DNA of 64,000 nucleotides from Bacteroidales bacterium (GTDB lineage: Bacteria; Bacteroidota; Bacteroidia; Bacteroidales; VadinHA17), in NCBI GenBank assembly GCA_029210565.1, contig JARGFQ010000013.1, positions 20,148 to 84,147 of the forward strand, written 5' to 3'. A program made the translations under genes and the position numbers. This document shows positions 1-9,372 of the stretch, piece after piece. Position 1 is the stretch's first letter. Each line of letters starts with the position of its first letter. The notes beneath the pieces were generated by a model. The model saw only the letters and a list, made by a program, of their open reading frames with translations, had not been told where the DNA came from and did not search any database.

Positions 1-949
1 TTGTCAGGAAATCCAGCATCCTGTAATACTCATCTTCCGTCAGGCTGTCTTCAAAATACCACAGAGGGTTCACATGTTCCCCGAAGAGGTCAATCTGATA
101 GTGCAGATGCGGTCCCGATGATACCCCGGTGTTTCCCGAAATGGCTATCTGGTCACCGCGGGTAACCTTGTCACCCCTTTTGACCCTGCATTCGCTCAGG
201 TGTCCGTAGATGGTACGGTAGCCATAACCGTGGTCTATCACCACCTTGATACCAAACCCGTCATGATCATTCCCGGCATAATAGACTGTGCCTGCACCCG
301 TGGCATGCACCTCCGTGCCTACCGGACAGCGGAAGTCCTGGCCGAAATGCCATCGTGGCGACCCGAGCACCGGATGGTTCTCCCGGAACTTCAGCCCGTC
401 GCCAAGCCTGATATTTACCTCCACCGGCCTGATGTAGGGAAGGTGGGTCCACATCTCCTTCCACTCCTCAGCCCTCTCCGTCAGCTCTGTCAGGGAGTTG
501 TACTGGATATTGGTCTGGGTCCTGAGATCTTCAAACTTCGACCTGACTGCCATCATCATGTCACTGTTCATATAACCGGTAAGGTCTCCGAATTTAAATG
601 TACCTCCGGAGCCCCCTTCAGAAATATCCTCGGGAATCATTTCGAGGTCGAGTATAGCCCTGTACGAACTGTTGTCACTCGCACGAAGGTCGGCAATGAC
701 TGCGGAAGAGTAATCTATCTTTCTTTCCAGGAGAGAGTAGCTGAGCTTCCTCTCTTCTATCTTCTGAGTAAGCAATTCCTCCTTGGGATCACCTGCAATG
801 CGATGAAAGATAAACGCATAAACGACTGTCAGTGCAACAGATACACCAAACCAAAGCATGAAACGAAGGAGTTTCTCACTCCATCGCCGCCTATGCTGCA
901 GGTACTGCAGGTTCGATGCATCAAATACGTAGTTCTTCCTTCTCGGCAT
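1..949 (-). CDS. M23 family metallopeptidase (3' end beyond window)
   Basis: Reading the minus strand from the ATG at 949 gives an open frame of at least 316 residues running off the left edge. It has one N-terminal membrane segment (about residues 22-45, LLRFMLWFGVSVALTVVYAF), a coiled-coil-like stretch, and a C-terminal LytM/M23 domain. The zinc ligands are visible as H-x3-D in RWHFGQDF and H-x-H in GPHLHYQI, so it is probably an active peptidoglycan endopeptidase. The membrane anchor and coiled coil resemble the MepM/NlpD-type cell-wall hydrolases of Bacteroidota. It is divergent from alaS with 115 bp between the starts, and a promoter-like pair lies upstream. The stop codon is not in the window. 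Confidence 0.9.
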   Translation of the reverse strand, partial: MPRRKNYVFDASNLQYLQHRRRWSEKLLRFMLWFGVSVALTVVYAFIFHRIAGDPKEELLTQKIEERKLSYSLLERKIDYSSAVIADLRASDNSSYRAILDLEMIPEDISEGGSGGTFKFGDLTGYMNSDMMMAVRSKFEDLRTQTNIQYNSLTELTERAEEWKEMWTHLPYIRPVEVNIRLGDGLKFRENHPVLGSPRWHFGQDFRCPVGTEVHATGAGTVYYAGNDHDGFGIKVVIDHGYGYRTIYGHLSECRVKRGDKVTRGDQIAISGNTGVSSGPHLHYQIDLFGEHVNPLWYFEDSLTEDEYYRMLDFLT

Positions 950-991
950 CAGCAGATCAATGGTTTGCCATTAAAATGGATTGCTAACTGA

Positions 992-1022
992 CAAACGTAA
1001 AATAAATAAATTAATTTTACAA
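992..1022 (-). promoter_or_regulatory. Bacteroidota-type promoter for the M23 gene
   Basis: On the minus strand a TTG (1022-1020) is followed after 20 nt by TACGTTTG (999-992). This matches the Bacteroidota -33 TTG / -7 TAnnTTTG consensus with normal spacing. It lies about 43 nt upstream of the ATG at 949. Confidence 0.6.
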
Positions 1023-1064
1023 GCCCGAAAAATAAAGAAAAATCACACAGAGTGCGGAGTTAGT

Positions 1065-3698
1065 ATGAAGGCAAACGATATCAGGGCGGAATTCCTCAGT
1101 TTTTTCCGTTCAAAAGAGCACAGGATAGTGCCGTCGGCACCGATGGTCATCAAGAATGATCCGACGCTGATGTTCACCAATGCAGGCATGAACCAGTTCA
1201 AGGATATCTTCCTGGGCAACCAGCTTGCCGCTTACAGGCGGGTCGCCAACTCACAGAAGTGTCTGCGGGTGTCGGGAAAACACAATGATCTGGAGGAGGT
1301 AGGCCTTGACACCTATCACCATACCATGTTCGAGATGCTCGGCACCTGGTCTTTCGGCGACTACTTTAAGAAGGAGGCCATTGAATGGGCATGGGAGTTC
1401 CTCACTGACGTGATGGGCATTCCTGTGGAAAGGATTTATGCCACTGTCTTTGAAGGCGACCCTGAACAGGACGTGCCGAGGGACGATGAGGCAGCCGGCT
1501 ACTGGAAGAGCTGTTTTAAGGGTGCCGAAAACCACATCATAGACGGATCCAAAAAAGACAACTTCTGGGAGATGGGTGATACCGGACCGTGTGGCCCCTG
1601 CTCGGAGATACATGTAGACCTGAGAAGCGACGGTGAGCGGGCGGAGAGACCCGGTCATCTCATGGTGAACACTGGACACCCCCTGGTGATAGAGATATGG
1701 AACCTCGTCTTCATTCAATACAACCGCCGGACTGGCGGCGAGCTGGAGTTGCTCCCCGAAAAACACGTTGACACGGGAATGGGTTTTGAACGTCTCTGTA
1801 TGGTCATACAGAACAAGAAGTCAAATTATGACACTGACATCTTTCAGCCTCTCATAGCCGCCTCTGCCAGGGTGACCGGCAAACCGTACGGCGAGAATAA
1901 AGAATGGGATACAGCGCACAGGGTCATCGCCGATCATCTGCGCACGGTGGCATTTTCCGTTGCCGACGGGCAGCTGCCGTCAAACAACAAGGCCGGTTAT
2001 GTCATCAGAAGAATATTGAGGCGTGCCGTAAGATACGGCTACACCTCCCTTGACATGAGAGAGCCTTTTATGCATACCCTGCTGCCAACTCTGACAGAGA
2101 CAATGGGCGGTCACTACCCCGAACTGGCGGTACAGGGCGAAATCATCACCAGGGTCATCCGCGAAGAGGAGCAGTCATTCCTCCGTACACTGGGCAAAGG
2201 GCTCAGGATGATCGAACGGAGGGTAGAGGCCCTCAGACAGAGCGGCGAGACCCTTTTCCCGGGCAGCGACGCGTTTGAACTGTTTGACACCTACGGCTTC
2301 CCGGTGGACCTCACCCAGCTCATCCTCAGGGAGAACGGCATGACCCTTGATGAGGAGGCCTTCAGTGCCGAACTCAATGCCCAGAAGAGCAGGTCAAGGA
2401 ATGATGCTGCCGTCACGGCAGGGGACTGGGTGGTGCTGGAGGATGCGGACAGTACCCTCTTCACCGGGTATGACCGCACGGAAGACAACGTCCGTATCGC
2501 CCGATACCGCAAGGTAAGCTCACGGGGAAAAGAGAACGTCCACCTGGTATTCGACCGCACACCATTCTACGCCGAGTCGGGAGGACAGGCAGGCGACAAG
2601 GGATATATAGCCTCGGAGGATGAGAAGATCATGATCACCGACACTGTCAGGCAGAATAACCTAATCATACATATAGCAGGACAGCTGCCAAAAAACCCGT
2701 CGGCCGGCTTCAGCGCCGTTGTCGACAGCAGCGCAAGACGCAATACTGCCCGCAACCACACGGCCACCCACCTGATGCACCACGCCCTGCGCGAGGTGCT
2801 TGGCAACCATGTGGAGCAGAAGGGATCGCTGGTGACACCGGAGAGGCTGAGGTTCGACTTCAGCCACTTCAGGCAGGTGACCCCGGAAGAGATTGCCGCT
2901 GTGGAGGAGAGGGTAAATGAGGTGATAATGAATAACATCCCTTCTGAGGTACATGATGATGCACCTGTAGATGAGGCACTGGCCATGGGAGCCCTGGCCC
3001 TCTTCGGGGAGAAGTACGGAGAGAAGGTGAGAGTGGTCTCCTTTGGCGACTCCGTGGAGCTGTGCGGAGGCACCCACGTACCTGACACAGGCGCCATTGG
3101 TCTCTTCAAGATAATATCCGAGAGCGCCGTAGCCGCAGGAGTGCGACGCATAGAGGCAGTCACGGGCAGTGGCGCACTGGCGTATCTCAATGAGAAGCTG
3201 AACAAACTGAATGAGATCACCGCGATGCTCAGAAGCACCGGGGACCCTGCCTCCAACATCTCAAAGCTGCTGGCTGAGAACAGCTCCCTGAAACAGACTT
3301 TAGAGAGGATGCAGCAGTCTGCGGCAGCCGAGGCGGCAAGGAAGCTGGCTGCCGACGCAGTGACTGCCGGCAGCTGCAGAATATATTCCGGGCTGCTGAC
3401 CGCCACCCCGGCCGAGATGCTGAGAAACATCGCTATTCATATCAGACAGTCTGACAGCAGCAGCATCATAATCATCGGCTCCGCTGACGAAGGCAAAGCT
3501 TCTCTGCTGGTGGCACTGGGTGACGAGGCTGCCGCATCGTCGGGAGTGAATGCCGTGGATATCATCAGGGCCGTCGCACCGGAGATTAACGGCGGCGGCG
3601 GCGGACAGCCATTCCTGGCCACCGCGGGAGGCAAAAGGCCGGAAGGAGTCGGTGCTGCCATCGCCAAAGCGGTGGAGATGGTCAGAAAGGTGCTGTAA
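1065..3698 (+). CDS. alaS: alanine--tRNA ligase
   Basis: Alanyl-tRNA synthetase charges tRNA-Ala with alanine in the cytoplasm and edits mischarged serine or glycine. The 877-residue product matches the usual length of about 875. It opens with MKANDIRAEFLSFF, the typical start of the class II catalytic core; an in-frame upstream start at 981 would add 28 unconserved residues and is not preferred. The editing-domain zinc ligands are visible as HTATH (about residues 564-568) and CGGTH (about 666-670). The C-terminal DHHA1 domain ends with the glycine-rich NGGGGGQPFLATAGG. The gene is divergent from the M23 peptidase and followed by the DUF6452 gene. Confidence 0.97.
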   Translation: MKANDIRAEFLSFFRSKEHRIVPSAPMVIKNDPTLMFTNAGMNQFKDIFLGNQLAAYRRVANSQKCLRVSGKHNDLEEVGLDTYHHTMFEMLGTWSFGDYFKKEAIEWAWEFLTDVMGIPVERIYATVFEGDPEQDVPRDDEAAGYWKSCFKGAENHIIDGSKKDNFWEMGDTGPCGPCSEIHVDLRSDGERAERPGHLMVNTGHPLVIEIWNLVFIQYNRRTGGELELLPEKHVDTGMGFERLCMVIQNKKSNYDTDIFQPLIAASARVTGKPYGENKEWDTAHRVIADHLRTVAFSVADGQLPSNNKAGYVIRRILRRAVRYGYTSLDMREPFMHTLLPTLTETMGGHYPELAVQGEIITRVIREEEQSFLRTLGKGLRMIERRVEALRQSGETLFPGSDAFELFDTYGFPVDLTQLILRENGMTLDEEAFSAELNAQKSRSRNDAAVTAGDWVVLEDADSTLFTGYDRTEDNVRIARYRKVSSRGKENVHLVFDRTPFYAESGGQAGDKGYIASEDEKIMITDTVRQNNLIIHIAGQLPKNPSAGFSAVVDSSARRNTARNHTATHLMHHALREVLGNHVEQKGSLVTPERLRFDFSHFRQVTPEEIAAVEERVNEVIMNNIPSEVHDDAPVDEALAMGALALFGEKYGEKVRVVSFGDSVELCGGTHVPDTGAIGLFKIISESAVAAGVRRIEAVTGSGALAYLNEKLNKLNEITAMLRSTGDPASNISKLLAENSSLKQTLERMQQSAAAEAARKLAADAVTAGSCRIYSGLLTATPAEMLRNIAIHIRQSDSSSIIIIGSADEGKASLLVALGDEAAASSGVNAVDIIRAVAPEINGGGGGQPFLATAGGKRPEGVGAAIAKAVEMVRKVL

Positions 3699-3713
3699 GA
3701 GACCTGAATTTTA

Positions 3714-3721
3714 TACCTTTG
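3714..3721 (+). promoter_or_regulatory. -7 box (TACCTTTG) of the DUF6452 gene
   Basis: TACCTTTG matches TAnnTTTG and ends only 9 nt before the ATG at 3731, so a transcript from it would be nearly leaderless. No convincing -33 TTG is seen at the expected spacing. Confidence 0.4.
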
Positions 3722-3730
3722 ACAATCGTA

Positions 3731-4198
3731 ATGAGATGTATCCCTCAGATATCTGCCTATGTCATTGCTTCAGTAATGGCATTCCTTATCAGCTCATGTT
3801 CAGTGCAGCCCTGTTATGAGGATACTGATCCCCTGATGAATACCGTTCTGCTTGCCAGCGGCACAGGTGAGAGTATCACAGCCGACTCCCTGAGGGTGCG
3901 CGGTGTCTCCCTCACCGACACCGTGGAGTTTGTTGATGCCAGATCGGTAACATCCTTCTCTGTTCCTCTTGATCCCTCCAGCGACCTCTCCCTGTTTTAC
4001 ATCACAGTCAACGGCATTCATGACACGGCTGCGATATACTACACCCGCCAGCCTCATCTTGTCTCCCCGGAATGCGGATATACCTTTTTAAGTATTATAA
4101 CAGGAGTAACTACTACTCATAATATTATTGACACTCTGATAATTGAGAACAGCAAAGCAGATCTCAATGGCGAAAAGAACCTGCATCTCTTTTTTTAG
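3731..4198 (+). CDS. DUF6452-like lipoprotein
   Basis: A small predicted lipoprotein of 155 residues. The N-terminus is hydrophobic and ends in a lipobox (FLISSC), followed by VQPCYED, which recalls the cysteine-containing start of DUF6452 proteins of Bacteroidota. The ATG at 3731 is chosen over a TTG at 3719 because the TTG falls inside the promoter box. The product is probably a beta-rich periplasmic or outer-membrane lipoprotein of unknown function. The 3' end overlaps the start of the DUF6048 gene by 32 nt, so the two are almost certainly co-translated. The family assignment is from memory of this conserved pair, not a profile search. Confidence 0.75.
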   Translation: MRCIPQISAYVIASVMAFLISSCSVQPCYEDTDPLMNTVLLASGTGESITADSLRVRGVSLTDTVEFVDARSVTSFSVPLDPSSDLSLFYITVNGIHDTAAIYYTRQPHLVSPECGYTFLSIITGVTTTHNIIDTLIIENSKADLNGEKNLHLFF

Positions 4199-4934
4199 CC
4201 TCCTCCTCTTCATTGCAGGGAGCAGTGCCGTGGCCCAGGATACGGTCACCGTGCCGCTGCATCTCAGGGCCGGCTTCGATATCTCGGGACCGCTGTTGAA
4301 ATTGGTGAACAAGGAACTGGTAAGTTACGGCATTCTCACCTCCGTCGATGTCACCGAAGCTATTACCCTCAATGCCGGGATGCGTTACTCCTCCTTTCAT
4401 TCAGTGCGGCACAGCTATGACTTCAGCAGCCGGGGAATAAGCATTGTGACAGGTGCTGAGTACAACTTCCTCAAGGCCAATGTCTCAGAGGGAAAGTACT
4501 ACGCAGGGATAGGATTGCGTTACGGCCTCAGCCTCTATTCTGAAGAGGCTTCCGTAATCAGGTACACCAATATGTGGGGAGAAGGGGTATCATCGATTCC
4601 TCTCTCACGCCACGCCGGTCATTTCGTTGAGATCACCCCCGGCTTCAGGACCGAACTCTTCCCGGGAGTGACCATCGGATGGAACCTATATATGAGGCTG
4701 CTGATCAGCGCGGGAGCCGGCAAGGATCTCAAACCCGTGTGGATGCCGGGCTACGGTCCCGCAACCAAAGGCATGGCCACGGCAGCAGAATATTACATAT
4801 CATTCTCCATCCCTTACAAAAGGAAAAAGGTTATCATCATGCCTAAAGCAGAAGATGAGGAGGAGGAAGAGGGAGATGTTTCCTCAACAACAAATTCCCC
4901 GGGCACATCATCAGGCTTCGGAGGGAGACTCTGA
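4167..4934 (+). CDS. DUF6048-like outer-membrane protein
   Basis: A 255-residue protein with a signal peptide (ending SSAVAQD) and alternating hydrophobic strands such as LNAGMRYSSF, YYAGIGLRYGLSLYS and IGWNLYMRLLIS, consistent with a small outer-membrane beta-barrel. The C-terminal tail is unusually acidic (EDEEEEEGD) and then serine- and glycine-rich. DUF6048 proteins commonly sit directly after a DUF6452 lipoprotein, as here, where the two frames overlap. The ATG at 4167 is chosen because it opens directly on a signal peptide; the frame is also open from a TTG at 4143. The end overlaps the end of the convergent symporter gene by 24 bp. Function is unknown; the pair may form an envelope complex. 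Confidence 0.7.
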   Translation: MAKRTCISFFSLLLFIAGSSAVAQDTVTVPLHLRAGFDISGPLLKLVNKELVSYGILTSVDVTEAITLNAGMRYSSFHSVRHSYDFSSRGISIVTGAEYNFLKANVSEGKYYAGIGLRYGLSLYSEEASVIRYTNMWGEGVSSIPLSRHAGHFVEITPGFRTELFPGVTIGWNLYMRLLISAGAGKDLKPVWMPGYGPATKGMATAAEYYISFSIPYKRKKVIIMPKAEDEEEEEGDVSSTTNSPGTSSGFGGRL

Positions 4935-6380
4935 CCGCTTCCTGTGGCTGAAGATCAGAAGCCCCATGAAGGTCAGAAACCCGTTTACCAGAAGCATCTC
5001 AAATCCAAACTGGTACCCGTTGAACAGCTCCTCCGAGAAGATGTTGAGAACGTAGCAGATTATCGGGGAACTGATGGCTATCCACGGCGTAACCCTGTCA
5101 TTGACATGCAGTCTGGTGAAAAGCCCGAAGGTATAAAGACCGAGCAGAGGCCCATAGGTGTAGCCTGCGATAGTAAAGAGCTTATCAATGATTGCCCTGT
5201 CGTTCATCTGCCTGAAAAGAAGTATGCAGATAAAAAATACCAGGGCAAAGGAGAAATGCACCGCATATCTTATACTCGTCTTCTTCCCGTCCTTCATAAC
5301 CTTGTTCTTCTCCAGCCCGAGAAAGTCGATGCTGAACGATGTGGTCAGCGAGGTGAGAGCACCGTCGGCACTAGGGAAGGCTGCAGATATGAGCCCGACC
5401 AGGAAGACCACTCCCGCGGCCGGCCCCAGGTATTTGAATGCGATAGTCGGGAAGAGATCGTCAGTCATGGCAACAGTCACACCCTGCTCTGCGGCATAGA
5501 GAACCAGGAAGGCGCCCAACACCAGGAACATGAAGACCACAACCACGTTTATGGTGCTGAAGGTGAACATATTCTTCTGCGCGTCCTTGAGACGGCTGAT
5601 GCTGAGGTTCTTCTGCATCATCTCCTGGTCAAGCCCTGTCATGGTAATGGTGATGAACATGCCACTGAAGAACTGCTTTATAAAATGACGCGGATGATCC
5701 CAGTCGGTGATAACCACTTTCGAGAGATCACTATCAAACAGGTCACCCATCAGGCTGATGACAGGCGATCCGAGCTCCTTACTTATATAGTAAACAGAGA
5801 GCACCACCGCCAGCAGCATGAAGGTGGTCTGAAGGGTGTCAGTCCATATGATCGTCCGGATGCCCCCCTTGAGTGTATAACCAATTATGAGAGCTATGAA
5901 TATCAGCACATTAACCCAGAAAGGAATATTCCATGCGTCAAACACAAAGATCTGCAGCACATTTATGACAAGGAACATACGCAGGGATGCACCCAGCACC
6001 CTGGAGATAATAAAGAACCCGGCTCCGGTCTTGTAGGACCAGAAACCGAACCGCTGTTCAAGGTATCCGTAAATCGATGTCAGCTTAAGCCTGTAGTATA
6101 GCGGCAGCAGCACCAGGGCTATCACCACATAACCGAAGAAGTAGCCGAAGGCCACCATCATGTAGGAAAACTGCGTCTCCCCCACCCATCCGGGCACTGA
6201 CATAAATGTCACACCCGACAGGGATGCCCCTATCATGCCGTAGGCAACGACAAACCATGGAGAGACCTTGTTTCCGATGTAGAATGACTGGTGATTGGCC
6301 TTGCGTGCAGTGACGAAGGTCACGGCGAAAAGCATCACGGTATAGGCCAGGAAGATGAAAAATATGAGTGATGGTGTCAT
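4911..6380 (-). CDS. sodium:solute symporter family protein
   Basis: A 489-residue polytopic inner-membrane protein with about 13 hydrophobic segments. It carries SSS-family features such as VVAYGMIGASLSGVTFMSVPG near residue 50 and GLISAAFPSADGALTSL around residue 330, the region that usually lines the sodium site. Members couple uptake of a small solute (sugar, amino acid, organic acid or vitamin) to sodium entry; the substrate cannot be told from sequence here. It is a stand-alone minus-strand gene between plus-strand neighbours, convergent with DUF6048 and divergent from recR. Confidence 0.9.
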   Translation of the reverse strand: MTPSLIFFIFLAYTVMLFAVTFVTARKANHQSFYIGNKVSPWFVVAYGMIGASLSGVTFMSVPGWVGETQFSYMMVAFGYFFGYVVIALVLLPLYYRLKLTSIYGYLEQRFGFWSYKTGAGFFIISRVLGASLRMFLVINVLQIFVFDAWNIPFWVNVLIFIALIIGYTLKGGIRTIIWTDTLQTTFMLLAVVLSVYYISKELGSPVISLMGDLFDSDLSKVVITDWDHPRHFIKQFFSGMFITITMTGLDQEMMQKNLSISRLKDAQKNMFTFSTINVVVVFMFLVLGAFLVLYAAEQGVTVAMTDDLFPTIAFKYLGPAAGVVFLVGLISAAFPSADGALTSLTTSFSIDFLGLEKNKVMKDGKKTSIRYAVHFSFALVFFICILLFRQMNDRAIIDKLFTIAGYTYGPLLGLYTFGLFTRLHVNDRVTPWIAISSPIICYVLNIFSEELFNGYQFGFEMLLVNGFLTFMGLLIFSHRKRSESPSEA

Positions 6381-6465
6381 GGTTGGAAAAACGTGTCTGC
6401 AAGATTAATAAAAAGATCGGAGATAAAAGTTATCAACCTGTCAGGTTTGCAGAAATAATTTGATT

Positions 6466-6473
6466 TATTTTTG
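6466..6473 (+). promoter_or_regulatory. -7 box (TATTTTTG) upstream of recR
   Basis: TATTTTTG fits TAnnTTTG and ends 15 nt before the recR ATG at 6489. A TTTG lies 16 nt further upstream (6446-6449), shorter than the normal 19-21 nt spacing. Confidence 0.4.
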
Positions 6474-6488
6474 CCGCAAAGCCTTTCT

Positions 6489-7115
6489 ATGTCAGTGAAC
6501 TTCCCCTCAAAACTACTGGAAGAGGCTGTGAATGAGTTCGCCTCTCTTCCCGGCATAGGCCGCAAGACAGCCTTCAGACTTGTCATGCATCTGCTTCGCC
6601 GCGACAGCGAGGAGGTGCGCCGTTTCGGAGAGACGGTGATGAAACTGCGCGATGAGGTCTGCTACTGCAGTGTCTGTCACGGCATCAGTGACACGCCCGT
6701 GTGCGGGATCTGCAGCTCCGCCTCAAGGGACAGATCGATAATCTGCGTGGTAGAGAGTGTGCAGGATGTCATGGCTGTTGAGAACACCCGGCAGTACCGG
6801 GGGCTATACCATGTCCTTGGAGGAATCATTTCACCGGTTGACGGCATCGGGCCGTCAGACCTCACCATTAGCAGTCTTGAAGAGAGGGTGCGGGAAGGAG
6901 TAGTGCAGGAGGTCATCCTCGCCCTCAGCACCACCATGGAAGGTGACACTACCAACTTTTATATCAGCAAACGCCTCTCCGGCTACGATATACGCCTCAC
7001 CACCCTGGCCCGTGGCGTGGCAATAGGTGATGTCCTGGAATATACCGATGAGATTACCCTCGGCCAGTCGATCGTCAACCGCCAGCCTTTCACCACACAG
7101 CAGGGACGCTCCTGA
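6489..7115 (+). CDS. recR: recombination mediator protein RecR
   Basis: RecR acts with RecO (and RecF) to load RecA on gapped DNA. The 208-residue product is of normal length. It shows the N-terminal helix-hairpin-helix ([19 protein letters not shown]), the four-cysteine zinc finger ([16 protein letters not shown]) and a Toprim domain starting at [16 protein letters not shown]. The ATG at 6489 is preferred over a TTG at 6471 because [12 protein letters not shown] matches the family start and the TTG lies within the promoter box. Confidence 0.96.
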   Translation: MSVNFPSKLLEEAVNEFASLPGIGRKTAFRLVMHLLRRDSEEVRRFGETVMKLRDEVCYCSVCHGISDTPVCGICSSASRDRSIICVVESVQDVMAVENTRQYRGLYHVLGGIISPVDGIGPSDLTISSLEERVREGVVQEVILALSTTMEGDTTNFYISKRLSGYDIRLTTLARGVAIGDVLEYTDEITLGQSIVNRQPFTTQQGRS

Positions 7116-7209
7116 TCAGACGACATCCGGATCATATTATAATTCCAGCGTATCATTTTTTTATTCTGAAAATCTTGCTTAATTTGATAAAAATCAATAG
7201 CCGGCGCTC

Positions 7210-8418
7210 ATGACCTTCGACAGATTTTTTTCAGGTTCATCGCAAATGATGAAAAAGTCATCCATACGTGAAATACTCAAGCTCACCCAGCAACCTGAGA
7301 TGATTTCGTTTGCCGGGGGGCTTCCGTCACCCGACTCATTCCCTATAGATGACATCAGGAAGATCGCCTCCGAGGTGCTTGAGGAAGATGGCAGAGCTGC
7401 CCTGCAGTACGGCACCACCGAGGGTGATATCAGACTACGCACTCTCCTCGCTGAAAGGCACAGAAATGACAGGCTGGTCATCTCTCCCGAAAATATCGTC
7501 ATTACCACCGGCTCGCAGCAGGCCCTCGACCTCTGCGGCAAGCTCTTCATTGACAAGGGGGATGTGGTCATCTGCGGACTCCCCTCCTACCTCGGGGGAC
7601 TCAATGCCTTCGCAAACTACGGTGCCTGCCTGAAAGGTATACCTCTTGACGGTGAGGGCATGCATCCCGGACTGCTTGAGGAGACCATCATAAACCTGAG
7701 GAAGGAAGGCAAGGTTATCAAGTTCATCTATATCATCCCCGATTTTCAGAATCCCACCGGCGTGACACTGCCACGTTCACGGCGGCTTGAGATAATATCG
7801 GTGGCAGAACGGCACGACCTGCTGATCGTGGAGGACAGCCCCTATCGCGAGGTGCGCTTTGAAGGCACCCCCGAGCCTCTGATGGCGGCACTGGACAAAT
7901 CAGGAAGGGTGATTACGCTCTTTACCTTCTCAAAGATCCTCGCACCGGGATTCAGACTGGCCTGGGTCACCGGCCATCCGCAGATCATTGATAAGATCGT
8001 TACTGCCAAACAGTCTGCCGATCTCTGTTCGCCACCACTGATACAGAAGATTGCTGCACGGTATATTGAAAAGGGACTGCTCGATGTAAACCTGAAGAAG
8101 ACGGTTGAACTCTACCGCCAGCGTCGCGATCATATGATCAGTTGCTTCCGGGAGTTCATGCCGGAGGGTGTGACATGGACCGAACCCTCTGGAGGCATGT
8201 TCCTCTTTGTCACCCTGCCCCCGGAGATTGATGCCACGGTGCTGCTCGAAAAAGCCATCATGAAAAAAGTTGCCTTTGTCAGCGGTGCGGTGTTCCACTG
8301 CAACAACGAAGGGCGCAATACGATGAGGATAAACTTCTCCTTCGCAGACAGGAAGGACACGTGCGAGGGGGTCCGCAGGCTGGCCGCAACAATCAGGGAG
8401 GAGATGGACCTTACCTGA
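7210..8418 (+). CDS. PLP-dependent aminotransferase (2-aminoadipate / LysN type)
   Basis: A fold-type I pyridoxal-phosphate aminotransferase of 402 residues, close to the family length of about 400. Visible features are the substrate-arm motif ISFAGGLPSPDSFP near residue 35, the YGTTEGDIRLR motif, the PDFQNPTGVT cofactor site and the Schiff-base lysine in FTFSKILAPGFRLAW. The GLPSP and YG-T-x-G signatures place it with the LysN/2-aminoadipate and MocR-like subgroup, but no N-terminal GntR helix-turn-helix is present, so it is an enzyme only. The substrate is probably an aromatic amino acid or aminoadipate. The stop is 5 nt before the downstream glycosyltransferase, implying one transcript. 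Confidence 0.92.
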   Translation: MTFDRFFSGSSQMMKKSSIREILKLTQQPEMISFAGGLPSPDSFPIDDIRKIASEVLEEDGRAALQYGTTEGDIRLRTLLAERHRNDRLVISPENIVITTGSQQALDLCGKLFIDKGDVVICGLPSYLGGLNAFANYGACLKGIPLDGEGMHPGLLEETIINLRKEGKVIKFIYIIPDFQNPTGVTLPRSRRLEIISVAERHDLLIVEDSPYREVRFEGTPEPLMAALDKSGRVITLFTFSKILAPGFRLAWVTGHPQIIDKIVTAKQSADLCSPPLIQKIAARYIEKGLLDVNLKKTVELYRQRRDHMISCFREFMPEGVTWTEPSGGMFLFVTLPPEIDATVLLEKAIMKKVAFVSGAVFHCNNEGRNTMRINFSFADRKDTCEGVRRLAATIREEMDLT

Positions 8419-8423
8419 AATCA

Positions 8424-9278
8424 ATGGAGCTTTCCGTAATTATCGTCTCATACAATGTCCGCGATTATCTTCGCCAGGCACTGCTGTCGGTGGGCAGGGC
8501 AGCAGAGGGCATAGACCATGAGATAACCATCGTCGACAATGCCTCCTCCGATGGGTCGACAGAGATGGTGAGGGGTGAATTCAGCCCGGTCAGGCTCATC
8601 GTCTCCGGCGCCAATGAGGGATACGCGGCAGCATGCAACAGGGGCATCGGGGTCTCTTCCGGCGATTTTATCCTGATACTTAATCCTGATACCGTAGTTG
8701 CCCCTGACGCCCTGACCCTCGCCCTGACCTTCATGCATGAGCATCCCGATGCAGGAGCCGCCGGGGCGAGGATGACCGATGGCAACGGAAGGTTTCTTCC
8801 CGAGTCCAAAAGAGGATTTCCCTCACCTATGACATCACTCTTCAGGTTCAGCGGCCTGGGCAGACTCTTCCCCGGGTCTCCCCTCTTCAACGCATACTAC
8901 CTCGGACACCTGCCGGAAGACGAGACATGCAGGGCAGATATACTCACCGGCGCCTTCATGCTCATACGCAGGGAGGCTCTTGATGAAGCAGGACTATTTG
9001 ACACCTCCTTCTTCATGTACGGCGAAGACATCGACATGAGCTGGCGCATCAGGCAGGCAGGATGGTTCAACTATTACCTGGCAGACGTGCATATAGTTCA
9101 TTATAAGGGCAGAAGCCCCTTCGATGACAGGGAGAGCCGGGTAAGACACTTCTACGGCGCCATGAAAATCTTTGCCGTTAAACACCTGAGTCGCGGATGG
9201 CACCTGCCTGTCAAAGCTGCCGTAACCCTGACGGAAAAATTGAAACTGGCACTGATGCCCACGGCAAAAGTTGATTAA
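8424..9278 (+). CDS. glycosyltransferase family 2 (rhamnosyltransferase-like)
   Basis: A 284-residue cytoplasmic-face GT-A glycosyltransferase. It begins MELSVIIVSYNVRDYLRQAL, has the nucleotide-sugar binding motifs ITIVDNASSDGS and LNPDTVV (a DxD-like site), and the acceptor-side motif FMYGEDIDMSWRIRQAG typical of rhamnosyl- or galactofuranosyltransferase-like GT2 enzymes. The ATG at 8424 is chosen because upstream residues in this frame lie inside the aminotransferase gene. It probably adds sugars to a cell-surface polysaccharide or glycolipid; the link to the aminotransferase is unclear. Confidence 0.93.
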   Translation: MELSVIIVSYNVRDYLRQALLSVGRAAEGIDHEITIVDNASSDGSTEMVRGEFSPVRLIVSGANEGYAAACNRGIGVSSGDFILILNPDTVVAPDALTLALTFMHEHPDAGAAGARMTDGNGRFLPESKRGFPSPMTSLFRFSGLGRLFPGSPLFNAYYLGHLPEDETCRADILTGAFMLIRREALDEAGLFDTSFFMYGEDIDMSWRIRQAGWFNYYLADVHIVHYKGRSPFDDRESRVRHFYGAMKIFAVKHLSRGWHLPVKAAVTLTEKLKLALMPTAKVD

Positions 9279-9372
9279 AAAGTAGCCTCTGTTGTTAAAA
9301 AGGAAGATATCGCTTCACGGCTGTTTCAATATTTCACTTATATTAGGCTCTTTAAGAAAATCCATCATCTGA

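Noticed and set aside
200..991. Plus-strand frame of 263 codons at the left edge
   Set aside because: Antisense to the M23 peptidase, whose minus-strand translation shows the zinc motifs and promoter.
2567..3430. Minus-strand frame of 287 codons
   Set aside because: Antisense to alaS, with no recognisable domains.
4944..6101. Long plus-strand frame of 385 codons
   Set aside because: Antisense to the sodium:solute symporter gene; low-complexity, charged translation with no domain sense.
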